Notes under the pieces: generated by a model | What the model saw: the letters and a program-made list of their open reading frames with translations, nothing else | Databases searched by the model: none | What the model was told of the DNA's origin: nothing | Source of the DNA: G963669295 sp963669295 | Lineage (GTDB): Bacteria > Bacteroidota > Bacteroidia > Flavobacteriales_D > CALLUQ01 | Direction of reading: 5' to 3' | Assembly (NCBI GenBank): GCA_963669295.1 | Contig: OY769938.1 | Location: 372,001 to 436,000, forward strand | Length of the DNA: 64,000 nucleotides | Shown: positions 27,522 to 34,951 of the stretch, piece after piece | How the letters are laid out: every line of letters begins with the position of its first letter | Numbering within the stretch: position 1 is the first letter of the stretch | Program-made: the position numbers and the translations under genes

Positions 27522-28001
27522 ATGGATACCATACACATCAATTTCGACCAACTCAAGAAGGGCAATTGGTCTGACCAGGAAACAAAAAACGTGCAATTGG
27601 TGATCGACTTTGTGCAACAGCTCATGAATGATCACAACTTCGACCATGTGCTCCAGCAATTTGGAAACCCGCATTATACCCAGCACAATAGAGGCATTCC
27701 CGACGGCATGGAAGCATTGGTGAACTATGTAAAGAACTTCACCAAAAGGTATCCCGACTATGCTTATGATGTGAAACACATTTATGCCGATGGCGATTTC
27801 GTGATTTTTCACTCGCAGATCACTACCAACAAAAAAGATCGGGGCAACGATAAAAAGGGATTCAATGCCAGTGATGCCTGGAAAATAAAGGATAACCAAA
27901 TTGTAGAGCATTGGGATTCCCTTCAGCCAATGAATGGCTTCTTGCGGTTTTTCTTTTGGCTCATCGGTGGAAAAATTGCCAACACCAATGGGGTGTATTG
28001 A
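27522..28001 (+). CDS. SnoaL-like (NTF2 fold) protein
   Basis: The 159-residue product resembles SnoaL-like polyketide cyclase-related proteins with the NTF2 fold. Typical segments are QLMNDHNFDHVLQQFGN, YTQHNRGIPDGMEALVNYV, YAYDVKHIYADGDFVIFHSQ and FNASDAWKIKDNQIVEHWDS, with a conserved pocket histidine and aspartate. The C-terminus adds a hydrophobic helix (FFFWLIGG). The ATG at 27522 lies after the operator pair; a frame extends upstream but has no family similarity. Such genes are often controlled by a divergent HxlR regulator and linked to electrophile or solvent stress. The substrate is unknown. Confidence 0.8.
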   Translation: MDTIHINFDQLKKGNWSDQETKNVQLVIDFVQQLMNDHNFDHVLQQFGNPHYTQHNRGIPDGMEALVNYVKNFTKRYPDYAYDVKHIYADGDFVIFHSQITTNKKDRGNDKKGFNASDAWKIKDNQIVEHWDSLQPMNGFLRFFFWLIGGKIANTNGVY

Positions 28002-28187
28002 TTAATAGTATAAGGCATAACAAGTGCTTCAATTGTAATCGATGAATCAATGTAAAGCATTGCCAAATGATATGAGGTAACTTCCTTCTTCCTCTGCGCT
28101 GCTCATCCAGCAACTACAAATACTCTTACAGCTAACTCTTTTCCAAAGACAAACGATTGACTTATTTGTAAGAATGTAACATTTAAT

Positions 28188-28217
28188 TTGCTTAGTTAGG
28201 ATTCCTTACTATATTTG
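28188..28217 (+). promoter_or_regulatory. Promoter of thioredoxin-like gene
   Basis: TTG at 28188-28190 and TATATTTG at 28210-28217 are 19 bases apart, a near-ideal Bacteroidota promoter. The candidate MarR operator 28194-28210 fills the spacer. Confidence 0.65.
28194..28210. promoter_or_regulatory. Candidate MarR operator 1
   Basis: AGTTAGGA-T-TCCTTACT is a 17-bp dyad with 7 of 8 matching arm positions, lying between -33 and -7 of the thioredoxin-like gene. Confidence 0.55.
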
Positions 28218-28252
28218 TAACGCAATAATGCATTAACCTTAATACATTCAAA

Positions 28253-28486
28253 ATGAGTCAATCAATTTTTTATCACGCTGGATGTTCTGTATGTGTAAGT
28301 GCAGAACACGATATCGTTAATTTACTTGGAGAAGACAAGGTAGAAGTAGTTAACATTGGAGAGGATAGAGCTCGAATTTCAGAAGCCGAAGCAGCTGGAG
28401 TTAAATCTGTTCCTGCCCTGGTTACTCCAAATGGTAATACGCTGCACATCAACTTTGGCGCATCAATGGCCGATGTAAAAGGTTAA
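28253..28486 (+). CDS. Small thioredoxin/glutaredoxin-like protein
   Basis: The 77-residue product has a thioredoxin-like pattern: a first strand SIFYHAGC followed by CSVC (a CxxC redox motif at about residues 11-14), then EVVNIGEDRARISEAEAAGV and the cis-proline segment SVPALVTPNG, and a last strand LHINFGASM. It is shorter than typical thioredoxins and closer to small glutaredoxin-like proteins. It likely reduces disulfides or senses redox state in the cytoplasm. Its promoter contains a palindrome that recurs in front of the MarR gene 210 bases downstream, so both are probably controlled by that regulator. Confidence 0.78.
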   Translation: MSQSIFYHAGCSVCVSAEHDIVNLLGEDKVEVVNIGEDRARISEAEAAGVKSVPALVTPNGNTLHINFGASMADVKG

Positions 28487-28500
28487 TTTTTAACCCATTT

Positions 28501-28517
28501 AGTTAGGACTCCTATCA
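28501..28517. promoter_or_regulatory. Candidate MarR operator 2
   Basis: AGTTAGGA-C-TCCTATCA is a dyad with 6 of 8 matching arm positions, 15 bases after the stop of the thioredoxin-like gene. Confidence 0.4.
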
Positions 28518-28575
28518 TACAATAACATCTTGATCTACCCCTATTCTTAAAATGAATATTGACTGTATTGTATGA
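28515..28575 (+). repeat. 10-bp inverted repeat with 41-base loop
   Basis: TCATACAATA (28515-28524) pairs perfectly with TATTGTATGA (28566-28575) in the spacer between the thioredoxin-like and MarR genes. Confidence 0.4.
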
Positions 28576-28648
28576 AACGGATAACTGAAAAATTAATTAC
28601 TGCGCTTAAAACCAATTGATTATTGGAGTAAGAAACTGCAATTAATTT

Positions 28649-28668
28649 AATTAGGATTACTAACTTTG
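28649..28668 (+). promoter_or_regulatory. marR promoter with candidate operator 3
   Basis: The dyad AATTAGGA-T-TACTAACT (28649-28665) overlaps the -7 element TAACTTTG (28661-28668). This is an autoregulatory arrangement. Confidence 0.5.
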
Positions 28669-28698
28669 CCTGTCGAATAAATTTCGGCAGGCTTTTTT

Positions 28699-29307
28699 AT
28701 GAAGAAAAGTACATTCAACCCGGCACAGCAAGAAAAGGATATTTCAAGTAAAATCGTTGCAGGATTGGAACGAGTTTCAGAAGTATTTAAAATCTTGTTA
28801 TGGGAGAAAGCTAAATTGATTGGTTTAAGTCCAATACAGATTCAGCTGCTCATTTTTATTGCTTACCACAAACAAGACCTGTGCAATGTTAGTCATCTTG
28901 CCAAGGAGTTTAACATCACTAAACCCACAGTAAGTGATGCCATTAAGGTGTTGGATAAGAAAGGGCTGGTGATCAAAGATTATTCATCTTCCGACAGTCG
29001 TAGTTATTCAATAGCTCTTTCTGAATTGGGAAATGAGGTAGTTGCTCAAACCTATGATTTCTCAGGGCCATTAAAAAAACAAGTCGACAGCTTTTCACAA
29101 GATGAATTAGCACATTTATCAGCCACGTTGATTCAATTGATTTACAAGCTAAACCGCAATGGGATATTGCAAGTACAACGAACTTGTTACGGTTGCAAGT
29201 TTCATCATAAGCACCAAAAATCGGATTATTGTAATTTGCTTCAAAAGGAATTATTAACGCAAGAGATTCGGTTAGACTGTCCGGAATACCAGGAAAAAGC
29301 CAGCTGA
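28699..29307 (+). CDS. MarR-family regulator with C-terminal Cys/His cluster
   Basis: This 202-residue protein has a MarR winged helix over about residues 25-155: LSPIQIQLLIFIAYH, then the recognition helix NVSHLAKEFNITKPTVSDAI and the wing DYSSSDSRSYSIALSE. After the second dimerisation helix comes an extra tail with C163, C166, H169, H170, H172, C178 and C194 (CYGCKFHHKH, then YCNLL, then LDCPEY). That spacing suits a metal or Fe-S site, which would let the regulator respond to metals or oxidants. The same kind of palindrome occurs in its own promoter and around the thioredoxin-like gene, so I infer a small redox regulon. A metal site has not been shown from sequence alone. Confidence 0.85.
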   Translation: MKKSTFNPAQQEKDISSKIVAGLERVSEVFKILLWEKAKLIGLSPIQIQLLIFIAYHKQDLCNVSHLAKEFNITKPTVSDAIKVLDKKGLVIKDYSSSDSRSYSIALSELGNEVVAQTYDFSGPLKKQVDSFSQDELAHLSATLIQLIYKLNRNGILQVQRTCYGCKFHHKHQKSDYCNLLQKELLTQEIRLDCPEYQEKAS

Positions 29308-29487
29308 TAAGACACCGGATTGTTCACTGAATTGTAATGATCAATGGTTCGCTGGACCCAAAATGCGGCATTGCTACAAACAACAGATAAAACATAGGCC
29401 ATTTTATTACCTGGCATGTACAGAAAACAGGGAGAAAAGTGGATGAAACAATTTACAACATTCGTTGAACAACAATAATGATTAATT

Positions 29488-29811
29488 ATGTGGGAAGAAA
29501 AACTTAAACTTTACGACCAATTGGTTGCCAAATGTTCGCGGTTTGAACGCAAAGGCAAAACCATGCCTTATACCTCTGCCAATGGATACATGTTTTCATT
29601 GCTCAACAAAGCAGGAGAAATAGGCATTCGATTCTCGAAGGAAGTACAAGAAAAGTACATCAAAGAATTTGATTCGAGCCTGTACAAATCTTACAATGCC
29701 ATTATGCGAGGGTATGTATTGATTCCTGAAGCCATGTTGGAAGATTTAGACAACGTAGCCAAATACCTGGATGAAAGCTATGATTATGTGATGAGCCTTG
29801 AGCCCAAATAA
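29488..29811 (+). CDS. TfoX/YjbR-like small protein
   Basis: The 107-residue product has a pattern reminiscent of the TfoX N-terminal or YjbR-like fold: KGKTMPYTSANGYMFSLL, then GEIGIRFSKEVQEKYIKEF, and the final helix-rich part ending YDYVMSLEPK. Such proteins are widespread and poorly understood; a link to competence as in Sxy/TfoX should not be assumed. There is no signal peptide. It stands alone with a weak upstream spacer of 180 bases where I see no other gene, and it begins a block of four small plus-strand genes. Confidence 0.6.
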   Translation: MWEEKLKLYDQLVAKCSRFERKGKTMPYTSANGYMFSLLNKAGEIGIRFSKEVQEKYIKEFDSSLYKSYNAIMRGYVLIPEAMLEDLDNVAKYLDESYDYVMSLEPK

Positions 29812-29964
29812 ACGGGCTTAAAAAGTAATCATTGGAGGTCGTTAAAAGAGCTGATAACTACCAGACTGGAGTAATGGTATGGTGATGGGCTGCCTATAAT
29901 TTATTGATTGTTCTAAAAGCAATGTCCTATTTCATTCTTGTCGTTTGACATTGTAATAAAAGAC

Positions 29965-30285
29965 ATGATGGAAGAACAATTTTTTAACGAAATCAGGGAG
30001 CAGTTTTGCTTGCTTGATCCAGGTATTGCTCCTGGCAAAATGATGCGTTCGGAAGCCATTACTTATGAAGGAAAGGTGTTCGCCTTTTTTTCGCGACAGC
30101 AAAAGATGGTGTTTAAACTGGGCAAAGATTTCGACCCCGATCAGGTAGGCATTGAAATTGCTGTTTTTAACCCTTTCAAAAAACGCGGACCACTCAATGG
30201 CTGGTTTGAAGTGCCCTTTACCGAAAAAGAGCAGTGGCAACCACTTGCCGAAAAAGCATTTACCTTTTTAAAAAACGAGTTATGA
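29965..30285 (+). CDS. Small conserved protein, TfoX/YjbR-like
   Basis: The product is 106 residues from the first ATG (29965; a second ATG follows directly). The segments MRSEAITYEGKVFAFFSRQQ, MVFKLGKDFDPDQVG and GPLNGWFEVPF resemble the MmcQ/YjbR and TfoX-N type of cysteine-poor alpha/beta protein; I am not sure of the family. It overlaps the next gene by 4 bases (ATGA), and that gene overlaps a third one the same way, so the three are an operon. The longer frame from a TTG at 29938 lacks support. Confidence 0.55.
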   Translation: MMEEQFFNEIREQFCLLDPGIAPGKMMRSEAITYEGKVFAFFSRQQKMVFKLGKDFDPDQVGIEIAVFNPFKKRGPLNGWFEVPFTEKEQWQPLAEKAFTFLKNEL

Positions 30286-30941
30286 TTACGGAAAGCTATA
30301 TTGCCTTTTTCAAGGCATTGAAACAACACAACAACAAAGAATGGTTTCACGCCAACAAAAAAACCTACGAAAAGGAGGTGAAACAACCGTTTTTGGCGTT
30401 ATTGGAAACATTGATTCCAATGCTGCAACAGTTGGAACCCACCATTGCCGCTACCCCAAAAGAGGCGTTGTTTAGAATTAACAGAGACCTTCGGTTTTCG
30501 GCCGATAAAACTCCTTATCATACCTTGCTAAAAGCAGGGTTTGCTCCGGGAGGAAAAAAATCGGCATTGCCGGGGTACTACCTGGGCATCAGTGCTGAGA
30601 AGGTGCACGTAGGGGGCGGATTATTTCAATTGAAAGGCCCGGCATTGAAACAGGTAAGAACACAGATTACCCACGAACCCGATGCCTTGAACAACATCGT
30701 TGATGCCCCTTTGTTTGTGAACACTTTTGGGAAATTAAAAGGGGAGTTATCGAAACGGTTGGATCAGCATTTCCAACCTACATTAAAAATAACCCCTTAT
30801 ATTGCCCACAAACAGTTTTATGCCATGCAGGAGGTGCCCTTAAAAGACTACATCCATTCCGATCGGCTTGTGCCCTTAATCACCGATGCATTTAAAGCCA
30901 TCCACCCCCTCAATCAATACCTTAAAAAAGCGTTTGAATGA
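30282..30941 (+). CDS. DUF2461 family protein
   Basis: This 219-residue protein matches the DUF2461/TIGR02453 family, whose function is unknown. Typical features are FKALKQHNNKEWFHANKKTY near the N-terminus, then RINRDLRFSADKTPYHTLLKAGF, and the glycine-rich GYYLGISAEKVHVGGGLF. The ATG at 30282 is the first codon of the family pattern and overlaps the stop of the gene before it (ATGA). The gene after it starts with the same 4-base overlap, so translation of all three is coupled. Confidence 0.82.
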   Translation: MITESYIAFFKALKQHNNKEWFHANKKTYEKEVKQPFLALLETLIPMLQQLEPTIAATPKEALFRINRDLRFSADKTPYHTLLKAGFAPGGKKSALPGYYLGISAEKVHVGGGLFQLKGPALKQVRTQITHEPDALNNIVDAPLFVNTFGKLKGELSKRLDQHFQPTLKITPYIAHKQFYAMQEVPLKDYIHSDRLVPLITDAFKAIHPLNQYLKKAFE

Positions 30942-31267
30942 AACAGTATTTGTTGCTCTTAAAAGGGAAAAAAGAGCTGGACTATTCGGCCAATGCCCTT
31001 GAAAAAAGGTTGGAAGAATACCGCGATTGGGTAAATACCATTGAGGAGCATTATGTTACCGACAACCGGCTGGAAAGAAATGGCGCTCATATTGCTAAAA
31101 AAAATACCATTGTAACGGATGGTCCTTTTTTAGAGGCCAAAGAAATTATTGCAGGATTTATTATTATTCAAGCCAACCACCTGGAACAAGCCACGCAAAT
31201 TGCCAACACCTCGCCTTTGCTGAACTACTTTGAGATTTATGTAAGGCCCATGGTTGCTGCCGATTAA
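30938..31267 (+). CDS. YCII-related (DGPF) domain protein
   Basis: The 109-residue product resembles YCII-related proteins, a small ferredoxin-like fold. The name-giving signature DGPF is present in TDGPFLEAKEIIAGFIII, followed by the helix NHLEQATQIANTSPLL and the final strand FEIYVRPM. Members often occur near ECF sigma factors or monooxygenases; here the partners are a DUF2461 and a TfoX-like gene. The start overlaps the DUF2461 stop by 4 bases. The reaction, if any, is unknown. Confidence 0.8.
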   Translation: MKQYLLLLKGKKELDYSANALEKRLEEYRDWVNTIEEHYVTDNRLERNGAHIAKKNTIVTDGPFLEAKEIIAGFIIIQANHLEQATQIANTSPLLNYFEIYVRPMVAAD

Positions 31268-31397
31268 ACCGGTTGATGCTATCGCTTGTTTTAAGTTTTG
31301 TGTAAACCCATTTTTCACCTCAGTAGGGAATGCCTTTCCCCGCAAAACAATTCTGGCTTTTTTTTGTTATTATCAGCAAATGGTCAATGCTTATACT

Positions 31398-33791
31398 ATG
31401 AAATGGAGTTGGGTTGGGTTGTTGCTACTGTGCACACAGCTGATATTGGCACAAACGGGTACCCTTAAAGGACGGGTATACAATGCCACCAACAACGAAG
31501 CATTGCCCTTTGCCAATATTGCGATCGATAGCACCACTACAGGCACCACTTCCGATGTGGATGGCAACTACCGCATCGATAACCTCACCCCGGGCACCTA
31601 CAATGTAGCGTGCTATTTTGTAGGGTATCAACGTAAAGTGTTTTATGAAGTAATTGTTACTTCGGCCAAACCCACCGTGTTGAATATCGATTTAGTGGAG
31701 GCAGCAACCAAATTAGAGGAAGTAGAAATCAAGGCTTCGCCATTCAATAAAACAGAAGAAAGTCCGGTAAGCATGCGCACCATTAGCGCGTCGGAAATTT
31801 ACCGCAACCCGGGAGGCAATCGCGATATCTCAAAGGTTATACAGGTATTGCCTGGAGTGGCCTCTACCCTCTCTTTTCGCAACGACATTATTGTACGTGG
31901 CGGTGCCCCCAACGAAAACCGTTTTTACCTCGATGGCATTGAAGTGCCCAACATCAACCACTTTGCTACGCAAGGCTCATCTGGAGGGCCGGTGGGCATG
32001 CTCAACGTGAACTTTATTCGCGAAGTAGATTTTTATGCCGGAGCATTCCCGGCTAACCGTGGCAATGCTTTGAGTTCTATTATGGAGTTCAAGCAAATTG
32101 AAGGCAACGATGAACGATTGACCGGCACCTTTATGTTGGGGTCGAGCGATGTGGGCCTAACACTGGATGGGCCGCTGGGCAAAAAATCGACCTTTATTCT
32201 TTCAGCCCGACGTTCGTACCTCCAATTTTTGTTTGAAGCCCTCGACCTACCCTTTTTACCTACGTACAACGACTTTCAATACAAACAAACCATCCAAATC
32301 AACCCCAAAAACAAGCTCACCTTTATTGGGTTGGGAGCCATCGATGACTTTGCCCTGAACACCTCGGTGAATGAAGATTTGACCGATAGCGCCACCATTC
32401 AGCGCAACACTTACATATTGGGCAACCTACCGGTAAACAACCAGTGGAACTATACCATTGGCGCCAATTGGACCCACTTTTCTGCCAACAGCTATCAAAC
32501 TTTTGTGGTAAGTAGAAACCATCTGAACAACAGTGCCACTAAGTATCAAAACAATGTGGAAGATCCGGCATTGCTGCTGCTCGATTACGACTCGCAAGAA
32601 ATTGAAAATAAAGTACGGGTAGAACATACCCTCCGCAAAAACGGTTGGAAATGGAACATTGGTGCGGGCTACGAAAATGTGCGCTATACCAATGGTACCT
32701 TTAACCGCAGAGAAATCAACGGGCAGGTTGCCATCATCGACTTTGCCTCTACTCTCGATTTCAACAAATTTGCTGCCTTTTCGCAGCTCAGCAAAGCATT
32801 ATTCGATCAGCGATTGGCGCTTTCGGTTGGTGTTCGAACCGATTTTAACGATTATTCGAACGAGATGCAATCGCCCCAACTTTCACCACGGTTTTCAGCG
32901 TCGTATGCCCTTACCGAAAAGCTGAGTCTCAACATAAATGCCGGACGCTATTACCAACTGCCAGCCTATACGGTAATGGGGTATCGCGATAGCAGCAATG
33001 TGTTGGTAAACAAAAATAATGGTTTAAAGTACATCGCTGTGGATCACCTCATTGGTGGACTGGAATACAACCCTACCGAGTTCTCTAAGGTTACACTGGA
33101 AGGGTTTCATAAACGCTACCACTACTATCCCTTTTTAACCAACGATAGCATTTCGTTGGCCAACCTTGGGGGCGACTTTGGGGTTATTGGCAACGAGCCG
33201 GCCACCTCTACTTCTACCGGGCAAAGTTATGGGGTAGAACTTATGTTACAACAAAAGTTGAGTACTACTGTTTACGGCATTCTTTCGTATACCTGGCTAC
33301 GCAGCGAATTCGAAAACAGCAACGGTACCCTTATTCCTTCGGCCTGGGACAATCAGCATATTTTGAACGTTACTGCTGGCAAAAAGTTGAAGAAAAACTG
33401 GGAAGTGGGGTTAAAGTTTCGGTTGCTAGGTGGTGCTCCGTATACCCCTTACGATATGGAGTTGTCGGCGTTGAAAGCTGTTTGGGATGTTACCCAACAG
33501 GGCATTCTCGACTGGAGCCGTTTGAACGAAGAGCGCTATCCACTGGCTCATGGATTGGATGTTCGCGTTGACAAAAAATGGTTTTTTAATCGGTGGTCTA
33601 TCAATGCTTATTTAGACATTCAAAACCTGTATAATTTCGAGGCAGAAGGTCCTCCTTACATCGATGTGGTGCGCGACGCATTGGGAAATCCAGTAGAAGC
33701 TCCCAACAACCCTGCCGCCTATAGTACCTATTTAATTGAAAATACCACAGGCAATGTATTGCCTTCGTTGGGTTTGATGGTAGAGTTTTGA
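31398..33791 (+). CDS. TonB-dependent receptor with carboxypeptidase-regulatory-like domain
   Basis: This 797-residue outer-membrane receptor starts with a signal peptide (about residues 1-19, ending LILAQ). Residues 20-105 are a carboxypeptidase D regulatory-like beta domain (TLKGRVYNATNNEALPFANI, then GTTSDVDGNYRIDNLTPGTY) common in Bacteroidota receptors. The plug domain follows (ISKVIQVLPGVAS, VRGGAPNENRFYLDGIEVP, with a final NRGNALSSIMEFK), then a 22-strand barrel ending in an aromatic residue (MVEF). It imports an unknown substrate using TonB energy. No SusD partner is adjacent, so it is not a classical SusCD pair; it could also act as a siderophore or vitamin receptor. The frame extends upstream, but the signal peptide fixes the ATG at 31398. 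Confidence 0.87.
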   Translation: MKWSWVGLLLLCTQLILAQTGTLKGRVYNATNNEALPFANIAIDSTTTGTTSDVDGNYRIDNLTPGTYNVACYFVGYQRKVFYEVIVTSAKPTVLNIDLVEAATKLEEVEIKASPFNKTEESPVSMRTISASEIYRNPGGNRDISKVIQVLPGVASTLSFRNDIIVRGGAPNENRFYLDGIEVPNINHFATQGSSGGPVGMLNVNFIREVDFYAGAFPANRGNALSSIMEFKQIEGNDERLTGTFMLGSSDVGLTLDGPLGKKSTFILSARRSYLQFLFEALDLPFLPTYNDFQYKQTIQINPKNKLTFIGLGAIDDFALNTSVNEDLTDSATIQRNTYILGNLPVNNQWNYTIGANWTHFSANSYQTFVVSRNHLNNSATKYQNNVEDPALLLLDYDSQEIENKVRVEHTLRKNGWKWNIGAGYENVRYTNGTFNRREINGQVAIIDFASTLDFNKFAAFSQLSKALFDQRLALSVGVRTDFNDYSNEMQSPQLSPRFSASYALTEKLSLNINAGRYYQLPAYTVMGYRDSSNVLVNKNNGLKYIAVDHLIGGLEYNPTEFSKVTLEGFHKRYHYYPFLTNDSISLANLGGDFGVIGNEPATSTSTGQSYGVELMLQQKLSTTVYGILSYTWLRSEFENSNGTLIPSAWDNQHILNVTAGKKLKKNWEVGLKFRLLGGAPYTPYDMELSALKAVWDVTQQGILDWSRLNEERYPLAHGLDVRVDKKWFFNRWSINAYLDIQNLYNFEAEGPPYIDVVRDALGNPVEAPNNPAAYSTYLIENTTGNVLPSLGLMVEF

Positions 33792-33808
33792 GGTCATTGG
33801 TAGTAATA

Positions 33809-34091
33809 CACGCTTCACCATTGGTAAAACACAACTCTCCACAAGTATACCAGAGTTCTGTACTACCAGTAGGCAGCTTTCTACTACTATACCACAGCTT
33901 CTCACTAAAGATCCAAAGCTCTCTTTGAGGGAAAGGCTGCTCGCATCGTTTAATGTTGTCTGAAAACCCAGCACTACTTTCCGTTGTTTCAGCATTCTTT
34001 TCAGCTATTTCAGCATTTTCTTCCTCTGTTTGTGCACTCAAGTCGGCTGTTTTAGCATTCAAGTGCTGTGTTTGCAGCATCCTTTCTCACT
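33809..34091. repeat. Two blocks of degenerate 21-bp tandem repeats
   Basis: Seven consecutive 21-bp units span 33809-33955 (consensus near CACAGCTTCTCACTA then ATAC) and six units span 33966-34091 (consensus near TTTCAGCATTC then GCTG). The two blocks are out of phase with each other. On the minus strand a frame runs through both blocks and reads as heptapeptide repeats (NAEIAEK NAETTES in one block, WIFSEKL WYSSRKL in the other). It overlaps the receptor gene end and I do not call it a gene. Confidence 0.6.
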
Positions 34092-34257
34092 AATATGCTC
34101 TCAACAGCCTTATTCTTTATCTATTTACCTTTAAATTGCCATTATTCGTCCCGTTTACTCGCTCTAAACTACCGTTCACTCAATCATCGTTACCGTACAA
34201 TAAATAGAGGCTTTTTTGTGCAACACCAAAGGGATTCTGGCGTTTATATAATAAAGC

Positions 34258-34413
34258 ACCGCATCTCAAGAGAACAGCGATTTTAGGGGCGAACGCGACG
34301 AGATGCGGTTATCACAAGCTAGTAGTAGTAGTTTTTCATAAGTTTAACGTTTAATTAAGTTTAGATGTTATTTCCCCTGCCCTACTTACCTCGGGGCGGG
34401 GGTTCTTTTTTTC
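34258..34413 (+). ncRNA. Candidate structured small RNA ending at a terminator
   Basis: A perfect 10-bp stem (ACCGCATCTC at 34258-34267 with GAGATGCGGT at 34300-34309, 32-base loop) is followed by an A/T-rich linker. A G/C-rich hairpin then ends in a T run at 34374-34413, and no open frame lies in between. This is the layout of a free-standing small RNA, but I see no convincing promoter and recognise no family. It could also be the 3' untranslated region of the receptor mRNA. Confidence 0.3.
34374..34413 (+). terminator. Intrinsic terminator
   Basis: CCCCTGCCC pairs with GGGCGGGG (one T-G pair) around an 11-base loop and is followed by TTCTTTTTTT. The nearest plus-strand gene ends nearly 600 bases upstream. 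Confidence 0.7.
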
Positions 34414-34427
34414 AAGAAAGGATAGGA

Positions 34428-34850
34428 TCAATTCAATCGACTCACCAGCCAAAGTATGGCGTCGTTGCAATTGCTAAACATGCGGGTAGGCACCTTGGGT
34501 TGTTGCACCTTAATGAAGAAATTGCCCAGTATGCGGTGGGCCAACGAGTTGCATACAATGGCAGAATACAAGGTATACCGGTTGGCCTGTGCTGTAGCAC
34601 CAAATTCTCGTACTTCTTTTTCAACGGTTAAACCCGGGCAGGCAATGAACAATTGTCCGGTGGCTTTTCCTCCTGTAAGCTCGTGCATCACAGTATTGAT
34701 CGCTTTTACCTTTTCCATGGTAAGGTGGGTATCTTCTGTATACTCGGAAGCCACAATGCCATTCTTCAGTAAATGGAGCTGTACAAAGCCCAATGCTACT
34801 GTTTTTTCAATGCCAATATTTTGAAGTGTTTCGATGTTCATGCAAGCCAT
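34428..34850 (-). CDS. DUF7793/STAS-like small protein
   Basis: The 140-residue product resembles a group of Bacteroidota proteins with a SpoIIAA/STAS-like fold (DUF7793): TMEKVKAINTVMHELTGGKA, then LFIACPGLTVEKEVREFGA and NSLAHRILGNFFIKVQQPKVP, and the final helix NDAILWLVSRLN. Function is unknown. The start may be this ATG or one three codons inside. It lies about 100 bases downstream of the hydroxyproline operon on the same strand, so read-through is possible, but the family has no known link to that pathway. Confidence 0.55.
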   Translation of the reverse strand: MACMNIETLQNIGIEKTVALGFVQLHLLKNGIVASEYTEDTHLTMEKVKAINTVMHELTGGKATGQLFIACPGLTVEKEVREFGATAQANRYTLYSAIVCNSLAHRILGNFFIKVQQPKVPTRMFSNCNDAILWLVSRLN

Positions 34851-34951
34851 TGAAATTCAACGGTGTAAAGTACTCAATAAATTGCTTCAATTTCCTAACC
34901 ACTTATCGATTAAATGATTGCACTCATCGATAAACACCGTGTATATACGCA

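Noticed and set aside
31254..31397. Upstream extension of the TonB receptor by 48 codons
   Set aside because: The extension overlaps the preceding gene and hides the signal peptide; the ATG at 31398 starts a clean signal sequence.
33601..34080. A 159-codon minus-strand frame after the TonB receptor
   Set aside because: It overlaps the end of the receptor gene and its content is explained by the 21-bp repeats. I mention the repeats but do not call a gene.
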